64,000 nt of DNA from Nigrospora sphaerica (Eukaryota; Ascomycota; Sordariomycetes; Amphisphaeriales; Apiosporaceae), in contig JAGVVL010000029.1 in the NCBI GenBank assembly GCA_018287875.1, positions 744,001 to 808,000 of the forward strand. Reading direction: 5' to 3'. Position 1 is the stretch's first letter. Each line of letters begins with the position of its first letter. Position numbers and translations under genes: made by a program. Below the pieces are notes generated by a model. It made no database searches. It saw only the letters and a list, made by a program, of their open reading frames with translations, and was not told the origin of the DNA. This document shows, in pieces, positions 10,923-21,331 of this stretch.

Positions 10923-11700
10923 TTAAGCCAGATGATTTACTATATCATATTCTATAATAACAGGCGCATGATCTGAAAATCTTTGATCTTTGTAAATGCT
11001 GGCTGTGCGTATAGACTGCTTTAGAGAAGGGCTAATAATTTGATAATCGATCCGCCATCCACTATTATTTTTCCAGGCGCCACCCAGATTAGACCACCAA
11101 GTATAATGATGCGGCCCAGGTTCAACTACTCGAAACGCATCTACATAGTCCATGGTATCAAATAAATGATCTAACCATGCTCGTTCTTCTGGTAAAAATC
11201 CAGAGCTTTTTTGATTGCGCTGCCAGTTTTTGAGATCAATAGGCCGATGCGCAATATTCCAGTCCCCACATAAAATATATTGTCGTCCATCCTGCCTTTG
11301 TTGATCTAATATGAGTTGATATTGTTCAAGAAAATCGAATTTACAGGCTTGGCGTGTCTCTCCACTGGTGCCTGAGGGAATATAAATAGAGGCAATACTT
11401 AAGTCATTAAAATCTAATTGAAGATAGCGTCCTTCTTCATCTGATAATGGCCAACCCAGTTGGTTAAGCATCCGATCTGGCTTCGTTTTTGTATAAACCG
11501 CTACCCCACTATACCCCTTTTTTCTGCATGACAAAAGTAAGCATGATAACCAGGTAGCTCAAAATCTGCTTGTAGTTGATGCGCATGGCATCGGATTTCT
11601 TGTAAACAAATAATATCCGCTGATTCTTGAAAAAGCCAAGCAAATAGCCCTTTTTTGAGGCGGCCCGTATACCATTGACGTTTAAAGTAATGACTTTCAT
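10923..11700 (-). CDS. xth: Exodeoxyribonuclease III / AP endonuclease, frameshifted twice
   Basis: Exonuclease III cuts at abasic sites in base-excision repair. The N-terminus MKVITLNVNGIRAA carries the metal-binding Asn. Later come ILCGDWNIAHRPIDL (catalytic Asp and Asn), the WSNLGGAWKNNSGWRIDY region and the terminal RFSDHAPVIIEY with the catalytic Asp-His. Two T runs, at 11651-11656 and 11518-11523, each lack one base. Restored length is about 259 residues, normal for the family. It is followed downstream, with 117 bp between them, by nrdA on the same strand. Confidence 0.92.
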
Positions 11701-11711
11701 TTTATCTTAAT

Positions 11712-12708
11712 TTATAGACCTAACTCATAGAGGCAACGTGCTATATTATCCAGATGAACGGCAAGTGATTCATTAGGATTTGCGTGAGGGCCGATAGTTT
11801 CTATATGTAATTTTTTCTGTTGTGTTTTTATCGTATTGTAAAGGACAAAATCTTGAAAGGGAACGAAAGGTTGGCTAGAGATCGCTAAACATTTTACGTG
11901 ATTGATAGGGGGTGTTGCGTTAACCATTTTTGAATAGTGCTTCGGGTGGTAGGACGGTAGTAATGAGTAGATATCTTCTTTCCTTTGGTATCAATCAATT
12001 GCGCTTTTGCTTTGATTGACTCGGGTATACCTTGTAATTGATTCCAAACATATTGCATAACTTCTGCTTCTGTAGTGAGCCCTAATTGGATATAAAATGC
12101 TTCTTGTTTAGAATCTAATGGACGATCTCCCGAGAGCAAAATGATAGTTTTAAACCGTACTCCTCGATGATATTCTGTCGCTAGAAATTGCATGCGCTTT
12201 TCAATTGTCTCAGCCGTTGCCCCATGAATAAGAACGACGTCGTAAGGAACCGTTGTATCGGCTGCATAAACCGCATCGGTAAGATGTAAATTACGCAATA
12301 AAGGATATATGATGTCTTTAAGTCTCTCATATTGACAAGATTGCAGTTCATGTCGTTCTGTCCCAGGTGGGCGCAGCCAATATTTTTGAGTATTTTGAAT
12401 GATTTCCTCTAAAGTAGGAGCAGTACTTAATGAAATGTGGGTGAGTGAACAAATACGCAGTAGATCAGGATGAAGCGTATATTTTGTATTAGTGAATTGA
12501 TTTAATGGTCGATGGATAATAGAGTCAATAGGGTTTGAAGTTAGCTTTCTATTTTTAGAAGAGAAAGGGAAAGAAAGAGTAGAGGGCAACCCTAGCACAA
12601 GTCTTATAATAAATAGAACCCTATAATAGCTAAGACAGTCAGCGTAAGCTTTTTAGAAGGATCTGCTAGCACTAATTGAAAGGAAGGTCTAGTGTCGTCT
12701 TCTATCAT
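11712..12708 (-). CDS. Membrane-anchored DUF218/YdcF-like protein, frameshifted
   Basis: I do not recognise the exact family. Reading from ATG 12708, a short charged N-terminus is followed by one hydrophobic segment (LTLTVLAIIGFYF), then a soluble domain. That domain has YDVVLIHGA, KTIILLSGDR, TRSTIQKWL and CLAISSQPFVPFQD in the order expected of DUF218 (YdcF/SanA-like) proteins. The C-terminus contains IGPHANPNES. Single-base losses near 12611-12613 and in a G run at 11908-11912 split it; restored it has about 332 residues. It ends 12 bp before xth on the same strand. The DUF218 assignment is inference from motif order. Confidence 0.55.
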
Positions 12709-12864
12709 AATCGCTAACTCTATAGTCAAGGAATAATAAGTTTTGGTGATAATAGAGTAGTGTTTCCTAGAGATCAAGTGGATTTCTGTTTAGTTTTATT
12801 GTAATTTTTACGTGATTTTACTTTAGTTTTGATCGCTAATTTAATAACTACTTACTCTTTTTTC

Positions 12865-12891
12865 GTTAGGTATGCGGTCATACCTTAACTT
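12865..12891. other. Inverted repeat in the valS leader
   Basis: GGTATG-cggt-CATACC forms a perfect 6-bp stem, extended outward by gtta/ttaac with one bulged base. It lies about 70 bp before the valS start in a 254-bp gap between divergent genes. It could be an operator or part of the leader RNA. There is no T run directly after it, so I do not call it a terminator. Confidence 0.4.
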
Positions 12892-12962
12892 AGTAAAAAA
12901 AGGAAACCAGTGTATCCTAGGGTCAGACAGTATTACGATCATGTTTTATGGATTCATAGTGT

Positions 12963-15734
12963 ATGAATAAAATTTATTCACCTCAGTTGATTGAAAAGGA
13001 GCGTTTAAATCAATGGAATGCTCCTAATTATTTTTCGCCTAAAGGAAAAGGAGAAGCGTACTGTATTGTCTTACCGCCCCCTAATGTGACAGGAGTGTTG
13101 CATATGGGGCATGGCTTTCAAGTGAGTTTAATGGATGCATTAGTTCGATACTATCGAATGCGTGGATATCAAGTATTATGGCAGGGTGGCGTAGATCATG
13201 CCGGTATTGCGACCCAAATGGTCGTTGAGCGTCAGTTACTATCTCAAGGAAAGACTCGCCATTCTATTCAGCGCGAAGAGTTATTAACTTTATTATCCGA
13301 TTGGAAGGATCAATCCGAAGCACATATTAACTCGCAGTTACGTCGTATGGGTGCTTCTATTGATTTTGAGCGTAACCGATTTACCTTAGATAAAGGTTTT
13401 GTACACGCTGTTAAAAAGGTTTTGGTGCAATTACATCAAGACAATTTGCTTTACCGAGGGAAGCGCTTGGTTAATTGGGATCCTCATTTACTCACCGCTA
13501 TTTCAGATCTTGAGGTCATCCATACTGAAGAAGCCGGGTGGATGTACGCCATCGAATATCCTCTGGTTAGTGGCTTAGGGGCATTAACCGTTGCCACCAC
13601 TCGCCCAGAAACTTTATTTGGAGATGTCGCTATTGCTGTACATCCTTCTGATCAACGCTATCAAGCGTTAATTGGACAGTTAGTCTCTGTTCCTTTAACA
13701 GATCGAATGATTCCTATTATCGAAGATACTGAAGTTGATCCAGAATTTGGAACCGGTTGCGTTAAAATTACACCGGCCCACGATTTTAAAGATTATAAAA
13801 TCGGTCAAAGGCACCAGTTACCTGGTATTAATATTTTAACTCCACAAACTAAGTTAAATGAAAAAGTACCTTTGGCCTATCAAGGGCTGGATTGTCTAAC
13901 CGCTCGAGAAAAAGTGGTAGAAGCATTATCAAAAAATGGCCAGTTAAAAGATAAAGTGAAGCATATGCTTCAAGTGCCTCGAGGGGATCGTTCCGGAGCA
14001 ATCATTGAACCATACTTAACAGATCAATGGTTTATTCGAAGTAAACCATTAGCAGAAAAGGCGATTCACGCCATTCAAAACAAGGAGGTTGCCTTTGCTT
14101 CCAAGCAGTGGGAAGGCGTTGGGTTGCAATGGCTTGCTCAAATGGAAGATTGGTGTATTAGTCGGCAGTTATGGTGGGGTCACCAGATACCTGCTTTTTA
14201 TACACCCGAGGGAGAGTATCTGGTTGGCATGAGTGAAGCAGAGGTACGCCACACCTATCAAATACCTGATACAACGCCATTAACTCAAGACAGTGATGTA
14301 TTAGACACTTGGGTATCAGCCGCATTATGGCCTTTTGTGACCTTAGGGTGGCCGGAGGATACCAAGACATTAGAGACGTTTTACCCAACCAGTCTGTTAA
14401 TGACGGGTTTTGATATTATCCCTTTTTGGGTAGCTCGTATGTTGATGTTAGGAATATATGTAACTAAGCAAGTGCCTTTCAAGGAAGTGTATGTCACAGG
14501 ACTAATACGGGATCATTTGGGGCAGAAAATGTCAAAATCTAAAGGCAATGTCATTGATCCAGTAGATTTAATTGAGGGTATCACGTTAGAGGGGTTGTTA
14601 CTTAAACGGACGCAAGGGCTAATGCAGCCTAAGATGTTAGAAGCTGTCAAACAATCCACTCAAGAACAATTTCCAAAGGGCATTGAAGCCATGGGGGCTG
14701 ATGCCTTACGCATGACTTATTACTCACTTGCATCCCCTACTAGAGATCTGCATTTTGATGTCAATCGTATTGTAGGGTATCGAAACTTTTGTAATAAATT
14801 ATGGCAAGTTACCCGGTTTGTAGAGAGTCAGTGGGGAGATGATGTCATAAAAGTCGCCTCAACCAAAGAAAATACCCATCTTTTAAATCACTGGATTTGT
14901 TCTCGTTTACAAACTGTCATGCAAAAGAGCGAACAATATTATTCGGACTATCGTTTTGATCAGTTAACCCAAGTGTTGTATGATTTTGTATGGCATGATT
15001 ATTGTGATTGGTATGTTGAGTCTATCAAGCCAATTCTAAAAACAGGTACGGATCAAGAAAAAGAAGAGGTACGTTCTGTATTAACGAAAGTGTTAGATGC
15101 GATCCTTATTTTATTGCATCCGTTAATGCCTTTTATTACTGAAACGCTATGGCTAGCCTTGCAAAAAATCTTGCCAAGTGGCGTATTGTATAAACATTTT
15201 ACTCAAGTGCCTTATCCTGTCGTTCAGCCTGATTGGTTAAATGCTAAAGCAGAATCTGAGATGGAGGTGTTAAAACAAATCATTAAAGCTATACGCGCGA
15301 CTAAGAGTGGGGTAAATGCATCTAACGCTACCTCTAGTCTTGTACTGTATGTTGCATCAGAAGAGGCGTTGCAAACCATCATTTCGCATCATCAGCATAT
15401 GATTGAAACGCTAGCAAAATGTCAATTGAAATCCTATACCAAAGAAGATGACTTGGTAGGGTGCGCTGCGACCCAAGTAGGGGCAGTGACTATTTATGTG
15501 AAGCTTCAACAGGCCGTAGATCCTTTAGTTGAGAGTAATCGCTTAAGTAAATTACAAGAAAAATTAGCTCACGTCGTACAACAGTTAGAGAGTCGATTAG
15601 CGAATCCTTACTTTGCTGAAAAAGCACCGGTTGAGGTGGTTCAACAGTCGAAAGCTCAATTGAGTGAAAGCAAAGCACAACTTCTTAAAGTGACACAGCA
15701 ACTAAAAGCATTAAGTCAAAAAGGGAGTTACTGA
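12963..15734 (+). CDS. valS: Valyl-tRNA synthetase
   Basis: A complete class I synthetase of 923 residues that charges tRNA-Val. The HIGH motif is in PPNVTGVLHMGHG, the CP1 editing domain contains ATTRPETLFGD, and the second signature is KMSKSKGNVIDP. The C-terminal anticodon-binding domain is followed by a coiled coil rich in Leu, Lys and Gln (about residues 860-920), as in other ValRS. The frame is intact over 2.7 kb. A strong terminator follows 50 bp downstream, so it is probably its own transcript. Confidence 0.98.
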   Translation: MNKIYSPQLIEKERLNQWNAPNYFSPKGKGEAYCIVLPPPNVTGVLHMGHGFQVSLMDALVRYYRMRGYQVLWQGGVDHAGIATQMVVERQLLSQGKTRHSIQREELLTLLSDWKDQSEAHINSQLRRMGASIDFERNRFTLDKGFVHAVKKVLVQLHQDNLLYRGKRLVNWDPHLLTAISDLEVIHTEEAGWMYAIEYPLVSGLGALTVATTRPETLFGDVAIAVHPSDQRYQALIGQLVSVPLTDRMIPIIEDTEVDPEFGTGCVKITPAHDFKDYKIGQRHQLPGINILTPQTKLNEKVPLAYQGLDCLTAREKVVEALSKNGQLKDKVKHMLQVPRGDRSGAIIEPYLTDQWFIRSKPLAEKAIHAIQNKEVAFASKQWEGVGLQWLAQMEDWCISRQLWWGHQIPAFYTPEGEYLVGMSEAEVRHTYQIPDTTPLTQDSDVLDTWVSAALWPFVTLGWPEDTKTLETFYPTSLLMTGFDIIPFWVARMLMLGIYVTKQVPFKEVYVTGLIRDHLGQKMSKSKGNVIDPVDLIEGITLEGLLLKRTQGLMQPKMLEAVKQSTQEQFPKGIEAMGADALRMTYYSLASPTRDLHFDVNRIVGYRNFCNKLWQVTRFVESQWGDDVIKVASTKENTHLLNHWICSRLQTVMQKSEQYYSDYRFDQLTQVLYDFVWHDYCDWYVESIKPILKTGTDQEKEEVRSVLTKVLDAILILLHPLMPFITETLWLALQKILPSGVLYKHFTQVPYPVVQPDWLNAKAESEMEVLKQIIKAIRATKSGVNASNATSSLVLYVASEEALQTIISHHQHMIETLAKCQLKSYTKEDDLVGCAATQVGAVTIYVKLQQAVDPLVESNRLSKLQEKLAHVVQQLESRLANPYFAEKAPVEVVQQSKAQLSESKAQLLKVTQQLKALSQKGSY

Positions 15735-15783
15735 AAATAAAGCGGTTTTTAGAAAGGATTTAGCTACTTATTTTCTAATCATC

Positions 15784-15816
15784 AAAACAAGGTGGGTACT
15801 CACCCACCTTGTTTTT
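15784..15816 (+). terminator. Rho-independent terminator after valS
   Basis: A long perfect stem, aaaacaaggtgggt paired with acccaccttgtttt around a 4-base loop, runs into T residues. It ends the valS transcript and could also work from the opposite side. Confidence 0.9.
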
Positions 15817-16095
15817 ATCTATGGTTCGTTTTCTTACTGTATCAAAATAAAATAGCAGCATTGAAAGCAATGTATTTGACTAAAGTCAATATGAGAATTT
15901 TACAGTATTGCCCTCCTTAAAATAGTGCGACACTTTCGCGGCTAGGGAGACTGTAAAGTTTGTACGTATCACATACGATGCTTGATAGACATTTACATTA
16001 TAAAATCACCACCTGCTTTGTAGAAGGCGGATGAATATAACATGGCATACGCTTTGAAGGATCAAATTTTACTATTTAATTGAAAGGGGATAAAT
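15817..16095. other. AT-rich spacer before the first ankyrin gene
   Basis: I see no convincing gene in either strand. The last bases hold a gaaagggg ribosome site for the ankyrin gene at 16096. No tRNA or clear structured RNA was recognised. Confidence 0.5.
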
Positions 16096-16836
16096 ATGTG
16101 GAAGCGATTTTTCCGGAAACGGAATGTTGAGTCTTATACACTACGGAATGCAGTGGTAGAAGCATTGAAGGAGAATTCAATATCCGATGCTTCGTGGGAG
16201 AAGATTAAAAAGCTCACACTTGAGGAAAAGGAAGGTACATTACTATTGCTTAGAGGAGCTGAAACAGGTCGGCTTGACGTAGTTAAGTACTTATTAGAAA
16301 AAGGCGTAAATATCGAATCAAAAGACACAGCAGGGGTTACTGCTTTAATGTATGCTGCTACTGCAGGCCATCTTAAGATAGTGCAATACTTAGTAGAGAA
16401 AAAGCCAATATAGAGGCACGGGACATAAAGATAGTGGCAGGGGTAAAAGATGGAATACCTGGTACGGTTTTAGCGCACGCTGTTAGTGCAGGCCATGTTA
16501 AGGTAGTGAATTATTTATTAGGAAAAGAGGCCAACATGGAGGCTACAGATGCAATTGGTAATACTATTTTAGCTCGGGCTATTAGAGCAGGGCATCTTGA
16601 AGTGATTGCCTGCTTATTAGAAAAAAGCAAATATACACGCAGAGTGTGTTATGAAGGAAAGTATTCGGTTAGGTCATGTTCAGTTACTCCAATTTTTATT
16701 AGCAAAAGGCGTCACGCTTACAGAAGATGAGAAAGATAGCATGGATCTAAATAACGTTAGTCCTCAAGTACAGGAATTATTGCGTCAATACAAAATAACA
16801 GTAAATAATGGTCATAGACCTTCTTTATCAAGGTAA
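16096..16836 (+). CDS. Ankyrin-repeat protein 1, frameshifted
   Basis: After about 50 charged residues come tandem ankyrin units, e.g. GRLDVVKYLLEKGVNIESKD, GVTALMYAATAGHLKIVQYL, AGHVKVVNYLL, AGHLEVIACLLE and LGHVQLLQFLLAKG. Two A runs break the frame: 16399-16403 lacks one base and 16621-16626 lacks two. The restored length is about 247 residues. No enzymatic domain or signal peptide is seen. Ankyrin proteins in Dot/Icm-bearing bacteria are often translocated effectors, so that is the leading guess; a cytosolic scaffold is possible. A second ankyrin gene follows on the same strand. Confidence 0.88.
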
Positions 16837-16849
16837 CTAAAAGTTACGT

Positions 16850-16884
16850 GCGACGCATTTGGTAAAAGATGTGTCGCTTACTTT
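16850..16884 (+). terminator. Possible terminator after ankyrin gene 1
   Basis: gcgacgcattt and agatgtgtcgc pair with G-U wobbles around ggtaaa, followed by ttactttg. The stem is imperfect and the T run poor, so this is a weak call. Confidence 0.35.
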
Positions 16885-17238
16885 GTTTAGTAAGCCTTTT
16901 GAGTAATAAGAAGGATTAAGCAGTGCTCTTCTTTAATTGAAAGGGTACAGTGGCTAGTCAAAGATAGTTCTCAATGATCATTACCTCTACAAAGTGCCTA
17001 TCTATGTATTTATCTTTGCGTGTGGACTAGTGAAAAACAGAAGTCGTTTTAAAAGATTGTTTCACCTATGTAATATATTTTTTTATAAGACAGCATACTT
17101 ATTTCACTCTCAATTGATCAGCCGACATCTCTCTTTATGCGTATATAATACGATAGGGCTGTATCCCAAAAGTCTATATTATTCAGTTTATTTTATATTA
17201 TAGCTTGGGTTTAAGACAGATAATGAATAGAGCTTTTA
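16885..17238. other. Spacer between the two ankyrin genes
   Basis: Very AT-rich. One open frame (16994-17203) is rich in Phe, Tyr, Leu and Arg, lacks a ribosome site and resembles no family I know, so I leave it uncalled. Nothing else could be supported. Confidence 0.4.
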
Positions 17239-18134
17239 TTGAAAAAAACGATTACCATCTGGTTTAATGCTGTCAGAAGTGGTAATAAAAGTGTTGTACA
17301 AGAATTAATTGAACAGGGTTTCCCTCGAAATTTGTATAATGAGTATCATAAAACAGCCCTACATATCGCTACTGAAAATGGACATGGCAAGTTGGTGGAT
17401 TTCCTTTGCCGGGAAGGGGAAAATATTGATTGTCTTGATGCAGACCGAAGAACACCTTTGCAAATTGCGTCAAGAGGTGGAAATACAGAGATTGCGGAAC
17501 TGCTTATCCAATATGGGGCAGATATTAACTGGGTGGATGCACTAGGAAAGACCCCTTTAGCTTTGGCGCTACAGTACAAGGAGGAAGATTGTTGTAATTT
17601 GCTAATTAGCTACAACGCCAAGCCTAACTTCCGAACATTTCAAGGCCTAAGCGCTTTACATCTTGCTGTAATAGGGCAATTCAATCGATACGTTAGCTGG
17701 TTATGTTTTGTATGTGGCATTAAGATTGATGCGCAAGATGAGTTAGGTCAAACGCCTTTATATTTAGCCCTCCTGACCGAAAACTTTGATGCGGTAAAGT
17801 CTTTATTACAATGTAAGGCAAATATCCATTTTGAAACTCTAAATCATGAAACTCCATTGTTACTAGCCGTTTCAATGGGAAAGCAATGGATAGTGGAAAC
17901 TCTACTATCCTATGACATAGATACTCCACTAAGTATAGCCCAAGGATTTTATATGAATGCTTTCAATCTTGCGTGCGAAAAAAGCATCATGGGATTGCGA
18001 AATTACTATTTGATAAGATTCAGGAAATACCTGAGAGGTTAGATTATAGGAGTGGTGCACCAATCGTTGTGGATTATAATGAATTCGAACGCTATGCGAA
18101 CCGTCCTTTTCGTCCTACACGCAGATATAGGTAG
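17239..18134 (+). CDS. Ankyrin-repeat protein 2, probably frameshifted near the end
   Basis: At least six ankyrin units are visible, including YHKTALHIATENGHGKLVDF, RRTPLQIASRGGNTEIAELL, GKTPLALALQYKEEDCCNLL, GLSALHLAVIGQ and GQTPLYLALLTENFDAVKSL. It begins at TTG 17239. The open frame stops at 18042. A neighbouring frame continues with good codons to TAG 18132 and a basic tail ending RPFRPTRRYR, reached by one missing base near 18000-18002. That gives about 298 residues. It is a candidate Dot/Icm substrate by analogy only. A terminator follows at about 18219. Confidence 0.85.
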
Positions 18135-18218
18135 TAGGCAGCAATCGGCTAGCATGGATCATGGTGAGTGTTGTTTAGGTAAAGACGATTATTATTTCCT
18201 GCGCTTTCCGAAAACAGT

Positions 18219-18260
18219 CAAAAAGGGTAAGCAACCTCTTAGAGTCGCTTACCCTTTTTG
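18219..18260. terminator. Bidirectional terminator between ankyrin gene 2 and rplU
   Basis: aaaaagggtaagc pairs with gcttacccttttt around a 14-base loop, leaving A and T runs on the two sides. It separates the ankyrin gene from the ribosomal-protein operon. Confidence 0.85.
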
Positions 18261-18319
18261 GTATAGGATGAGCATAGGGATTATTTATATAAAATAGAGA
18301 GCATTTTCTTGCCTCTATG

Positions 18320-18349
18320 CTTACAATTCCTAAGAATTTATAGTATGAT
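18320..18349 (+). promoter_or_regulatory. Candidate sigma-70 promoter for rplU-rpmA-obgE
   Basis: CTTACA (18320-18325) and TATGAT (18344-18349) are 18 bp apart. They lie 35 bp before the rplU start, downstream of a terminator. Confidence 0.4.
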
Positions 18350-18383
18350 TTTTGGGTTTCATATTGACAGTTTGGAGAATTAC

Positions 18384-18685
18384 ATGTACGCCGTTATTAA
18401 AACAGGGGAAAACAATATGCCGTATCCCCACAACAGCGGATTCAAATAGAAAAATTAGATTTAGAGAAAGGAGAGAGTATAGACTTTCCTGCCTTATTGT
18501 ATAAAGCAGAAGGCCAAGAAGCCGAAATAGAAGCTTCCAATATAATGGTAAAAGCGACTATTATCGATCAAATCCGTGGAGAAAAAATCAGGATTATTAA
18601 ATCAAAACGACGTAAGCATCATCGAAAACAGATGGGTCATCGTCAATATCATACTATCATTGAGATAAATAGCATCGGGGGATAA
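18384..18685 (+). CDS. rplU: 50S ribosomal protein L21, frameshifted
   Basis: L21 begins MYAVIKTG at 18384 behind a ggagaa site. A G run at 18405-18408 lacks one base; after it the frame gives KQYAV and later SKRRKHHRKQMGHRQYHT, the 23S-binding signature of L21. Restored length is about 101 residues, normal for L21. L21 is a core 50S protein, so a real break at codon 9 is implausible. rpmA follows after 5 bp, the standard order. Confidence 0.95.
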
Positions 18686-18690
18686 GATAA

Positions 18691-18978
18691 ATGGCTACTA
18701 AAAAAGCAGGCGGTAGTACACGTAATGGTCGTGATTCGCAATCGAAACGTCTAGGTGTTAAATGCTTTGGTGGAGAACAAGTTAAAGCGGGTTATATCAT
18801 CGTTCGTCAGCGTGGAACAGCCTATCATGCTAGGTTAAATGGTAATGTAGGCGTAGGACGTGATCATACTTTATTTGCAACAGCAGATGGTAAGGTGCAG
18901 TTTAGTCGAAAAGGCAAGCATTCTAGACGAATGGTAGAAGTTATTCCTGCGGCTAATACAGGAGTATTATCTAATTAG
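18691..18978 (+). CDS. rpmA: 50S ribosomal protein L27
   Basis: 95 residues starting [20 protein letters not shown], whose N-terminal tail reaches the peptidyl transferase centre. [16 protein letters not shown] is also typical. It is intact and sits between rplU and obgE, a conserved operon. Confidence 0.98.
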   Translation: MATKKAGGSTRNGRDSQSKRLGVKCFGGEQVKAGYIIVRQRGTAYHARLNGNVGVGRDHTLFATADGKVQFSRKGKHSRRMVEVIPAANTGVLSN

Positions 18979-19011
18979 TAGATACTCTATTTTGCCACGA
19001 ACACAAAACGC

Positions 19012-20043
19012 ATGAAATTTTTAGATGAAGTACAAGTTGAAGTTGCTGCTGGGAAAGGTGGCAACGGTTGTGCAAGCTTCAGAAGAGAACGCCATATTGC
19101 CAATGGCAGCCCAGATGGCGGTAATGGAGGGCACGGAGGCAGCATCTATTTAGAAGCAGATGATAACCTCAATACCTTAATTGAATTTCGGTATCAGTCA
19201 CATCATAAAGCGCCTAGTGGTGAAGATGGTAGTAAACGGAATAAAACAGGGGTTAGTGGCACAGACTTATATTTAAAAGTTCCGGTTGGAACGGAAGTGT
19301 ATTCAGTCGAGACGGAAGAGTATGTAGGTGAGCTTCTAAAGAAAGGACAACAATTACTCGTTGCTAAAGGCGGTCGTGGGGGAGCAGGGAATCATTGTTT
19401 CAAAAGTGGAACCAATCGCTCTCCTAAGGAACGTGTATTAGGGGAACCAGGCGAAAGTCATGTATTGCGTTTCTCATTAAAGTTGTTAGCGGATGTGGGG
19501 TTGCTAGGGTTGCCGAATGCAGGAAAATCTACTTTTATTCATGCGGTATCTAATGCCAAACCTAAAATTGCAGACTATCCTTTCACTACTTTAAAACCTC
19601 AGTTAGGAGTGGTTCGTTTAGAAGAAGCTAAACATTTTGTGGTGGCTGATATTCCAGGTTTAATTAAAGGGGCATCTTCAGGCGCTGGATTGGGTTTGCG
19701 TTTTCTAAAACATTTAGAGCGTACTAAATTACTCCTCCATATAGTCGATGTGGCACCCTTTGATGGCAGTGATCCCGTGGAAAATATGAAGCTTATTCAT
19801 AAGGAACTTTCCCAATATAGTCAAGCGTTAGCCAATAAGCCTTGGTGGATTGTCTTAAATAAACTCGATAATATTCCAGAACCTGAGCAAGAAGCACATT
19901 GTCAACAGCTAATCGGTCGTCTAGAAAAAGAATGGGATTTACATCAAAAACCCTGCTTTAAGATTTCAAGTCTTCAAAGACGAGGCACATTGAATCTGTG
20001 CCAACAGATTATGCAGTTTTTAGAACATCACTTTACGGATTAA
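19012..20043 (+). CDS. obgE: Obg family GTPase (ObgE/CgtA)
   Basis: Obg is an essential GTPase of 50S assembly and stress control. The glycine-rich Obg fold fills residues 1-160 ([20 protein letters not shown]...). The G domain has [25 protein letters not shown] and NKLD. At 343 residues it is a normal-length protein without the long acidic tail of some species. It is third in the rplU-rpmA-obgE operon. Confidence 0.98.
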   Translation: MKFLDEVQVEVAAGKGGNGCASFRRERHIANGSPDGGNGGHGGSIYLEADDNLNTLIEFRYQSHHKAPSGEDGSKRNKTGVSGTDLYLKVPVGTEVYSVETEEYVGELLKKGQQLLVAKGGRGGAGNHCFKSGTNRSPKERVLGEPGESHVLRFSLKLLADVGLLGLPNAGKSTFIHAVSNAKPKIADYPFTTLKPQLGVVRLEEAKHFVVADIPGLIKGASSGAGLGLRFLKHLERTKLLLHIVDVAPFDGSDPVENMKLIHKELSQYSQALANKPWWIVLNKLDNIPEPEQEAHCQQLIGRLEKEWDLHQKPCFKISSLQRRGTLNLCQQIMQFLEHHFTD

Positions 20044-20053
20044 CTAAATAGTT

Positions 20054-20615
20054 ATGGATTCATTCTTGCATTTACCTAATCTTGTGACTATCTTACGATT
20101 GCTCTTAACCGGGCCAATTGTTTGGTCCTTGTTAAATCATTATATGGTTAGTGCTTTTATTTTGTTTTTGATTGCAGGGATTACAGACTGGTTGGATGGA
20201 TGGCTTGCTAGATCTTATGTGGGAGGTGAAACTCCCTGGGTGCTTTTTAGACCCAATGGCTGATAAAGTATTACTCATCAGTACTTTTTTAACATTTAGT
20301 TATTTATCTTATATTTCCCCTTACGTTGCAGCTATTGCAGTCGGTAGAGATATTAGCATTGTATTAGGTATACTGTTTTATCGTGTATGGATTGGCTCTC
20401 TACATTATCAAGCGATTTTTGTAAGTAAGCTCAATACGGTGTTACAAATTGTGTTAGTTTTGAGCATCCTTGTGCAACATGCGGTTTGGGCGTTTCCTCC
20501 TATCATTTTAAAAGTGATGGAAGGAGCGATGATTATGACTAGTCTCATTAGTTTTTTGCAGTATGCAAAAATATGGGTGCTTAATATTAAACATCATGTC
20601 AACCGACATCAATAA
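20054..20615 (+). CDS. pgsA: CDP-alcohol phosphatidyltransferase, PgsA-like, frameshifted
   Basis: This multi-pass membrane enzyme carries the motif DG..AR...G...D...D, seen as DWLDGWLAR in the first frame and FLDPMADKVLL in the second. Two single-base losses between these halves, in the C run at 20234-20236 and the T run at 20244-20248, explain the break. Restored length is about 188 residues. PgsA makes phosphatidylglycerophosphate; pgpA at 38 kb would remove its phosphate. Another CDP-alcohol transferase is possible. It starts 11 bp after obgE and overlaps hda. Confidence 0.83.
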
Positions 20616-21327
20616 CCCTTCTAGCTTGCATCAATTGCCTTTCTCATTTCATCTGTATGAGTCTTATACTTTTGACAATTTCTATCCAATACCTAATGAA
20701 ATCATAATAAAGTGTTTAAAACGATTGATTGAAGAACCTGGCTTTGCTCATTCAATCTATTTATGGGGGCACCCTTTGGTTGGATGTACACATTTGCTAA
20801 AAGCGTGTGTAGCAGCTGCCCATCAATCGGGCATAAAAGCAATTTATTTATCTCTAGAGGAGGCCTTTAATAATGCTACCGTAGAGGTATTGCAAAGTTT
20901 AAAGGCCTATCAAATAGTGTGCATCGATGAATTAGAAGTGATCGCTAAGCATTCTGCATGGGAAGAGGGGTTGTTTGCTTTATATAATCAATTAAAACGA
21001 CAAGGCACCCCCATCATTTTTGGAGCGCACCAAGTGCCTCACCAGCTATCTTTAGGGTTGCCTGATTTAACCTCTCGCTTAAACAGTGGCCTGCTTTTTC
21101 AAGTGCATGAACTAAATGATGCGCAAAAGATTGAGGCGCTACAGCTAAGAGCTCAATTAAGAGGTTTAGACTTACCAGAACCCGTCGCTAACTTCTTGAT
21201 TTCAAGGTTACCAAGAAGCCATCGTGTATTATTAGAGGCTTTAAACCAGCTGGATTTATTTGCTTTAGCTAAAAAAGAAAACTTACCATGCCCTTTGTTA
21301 AAGAAGTGCTTAAGTTATAATATCTAG
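20596..21327 (+). CDS. hda: DnaA regulatory inactivator Hda
   Basis: Hda is a DnaA-like AAA+ protein that, with the beta clamp, promotes hydrolysis of DnaA-bound ATP after initiation. The N-terminus has QLPFSF, typical of the clamp-binding motif, then YTFDNFYP. The degenerate Walker A is LWGHPLVGCTHLL and the Walker B region VCIDELEVIA, followed by a Hda/DnaA-type lid with DLTSRL. I choose ATG 20596 (MSTDINN), which overlaps pgsA by 20 bp; upstream codons belong to pgsA. Length is 243 residues. Confidence 0.92.
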   Translation: MSTDINNPSSLHQLPFSFHLYESYTFDNFYPIPNEIIIKCLKRLIEEPGFAHSIYLWGHPLVGCTHLLKACVAAAHQSGIKAIYLSLEEAFNNATVEVLQSLKAYQIVCIDELEVIAKHSAWEEGLFALYNQLKRQGTPIIFGAHQVPHQLSLGLPDLTSRLNSGLLFQVHELNDAQKIEALQLRAQLRGLDLPEPVANFLISRLPRSHRVLLEALNQLDLFALAKKENLPCPLLKKCLSYNI

Positions 21328-21331
21328 ACAG

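Noticed and set aside
16994..17203. 69-codon open frame between the ankyrin genes
   Set aside because: Aromatic-rich composition typical of AT-rich noncoding DNA, no ribosome site, no recognisable motif.
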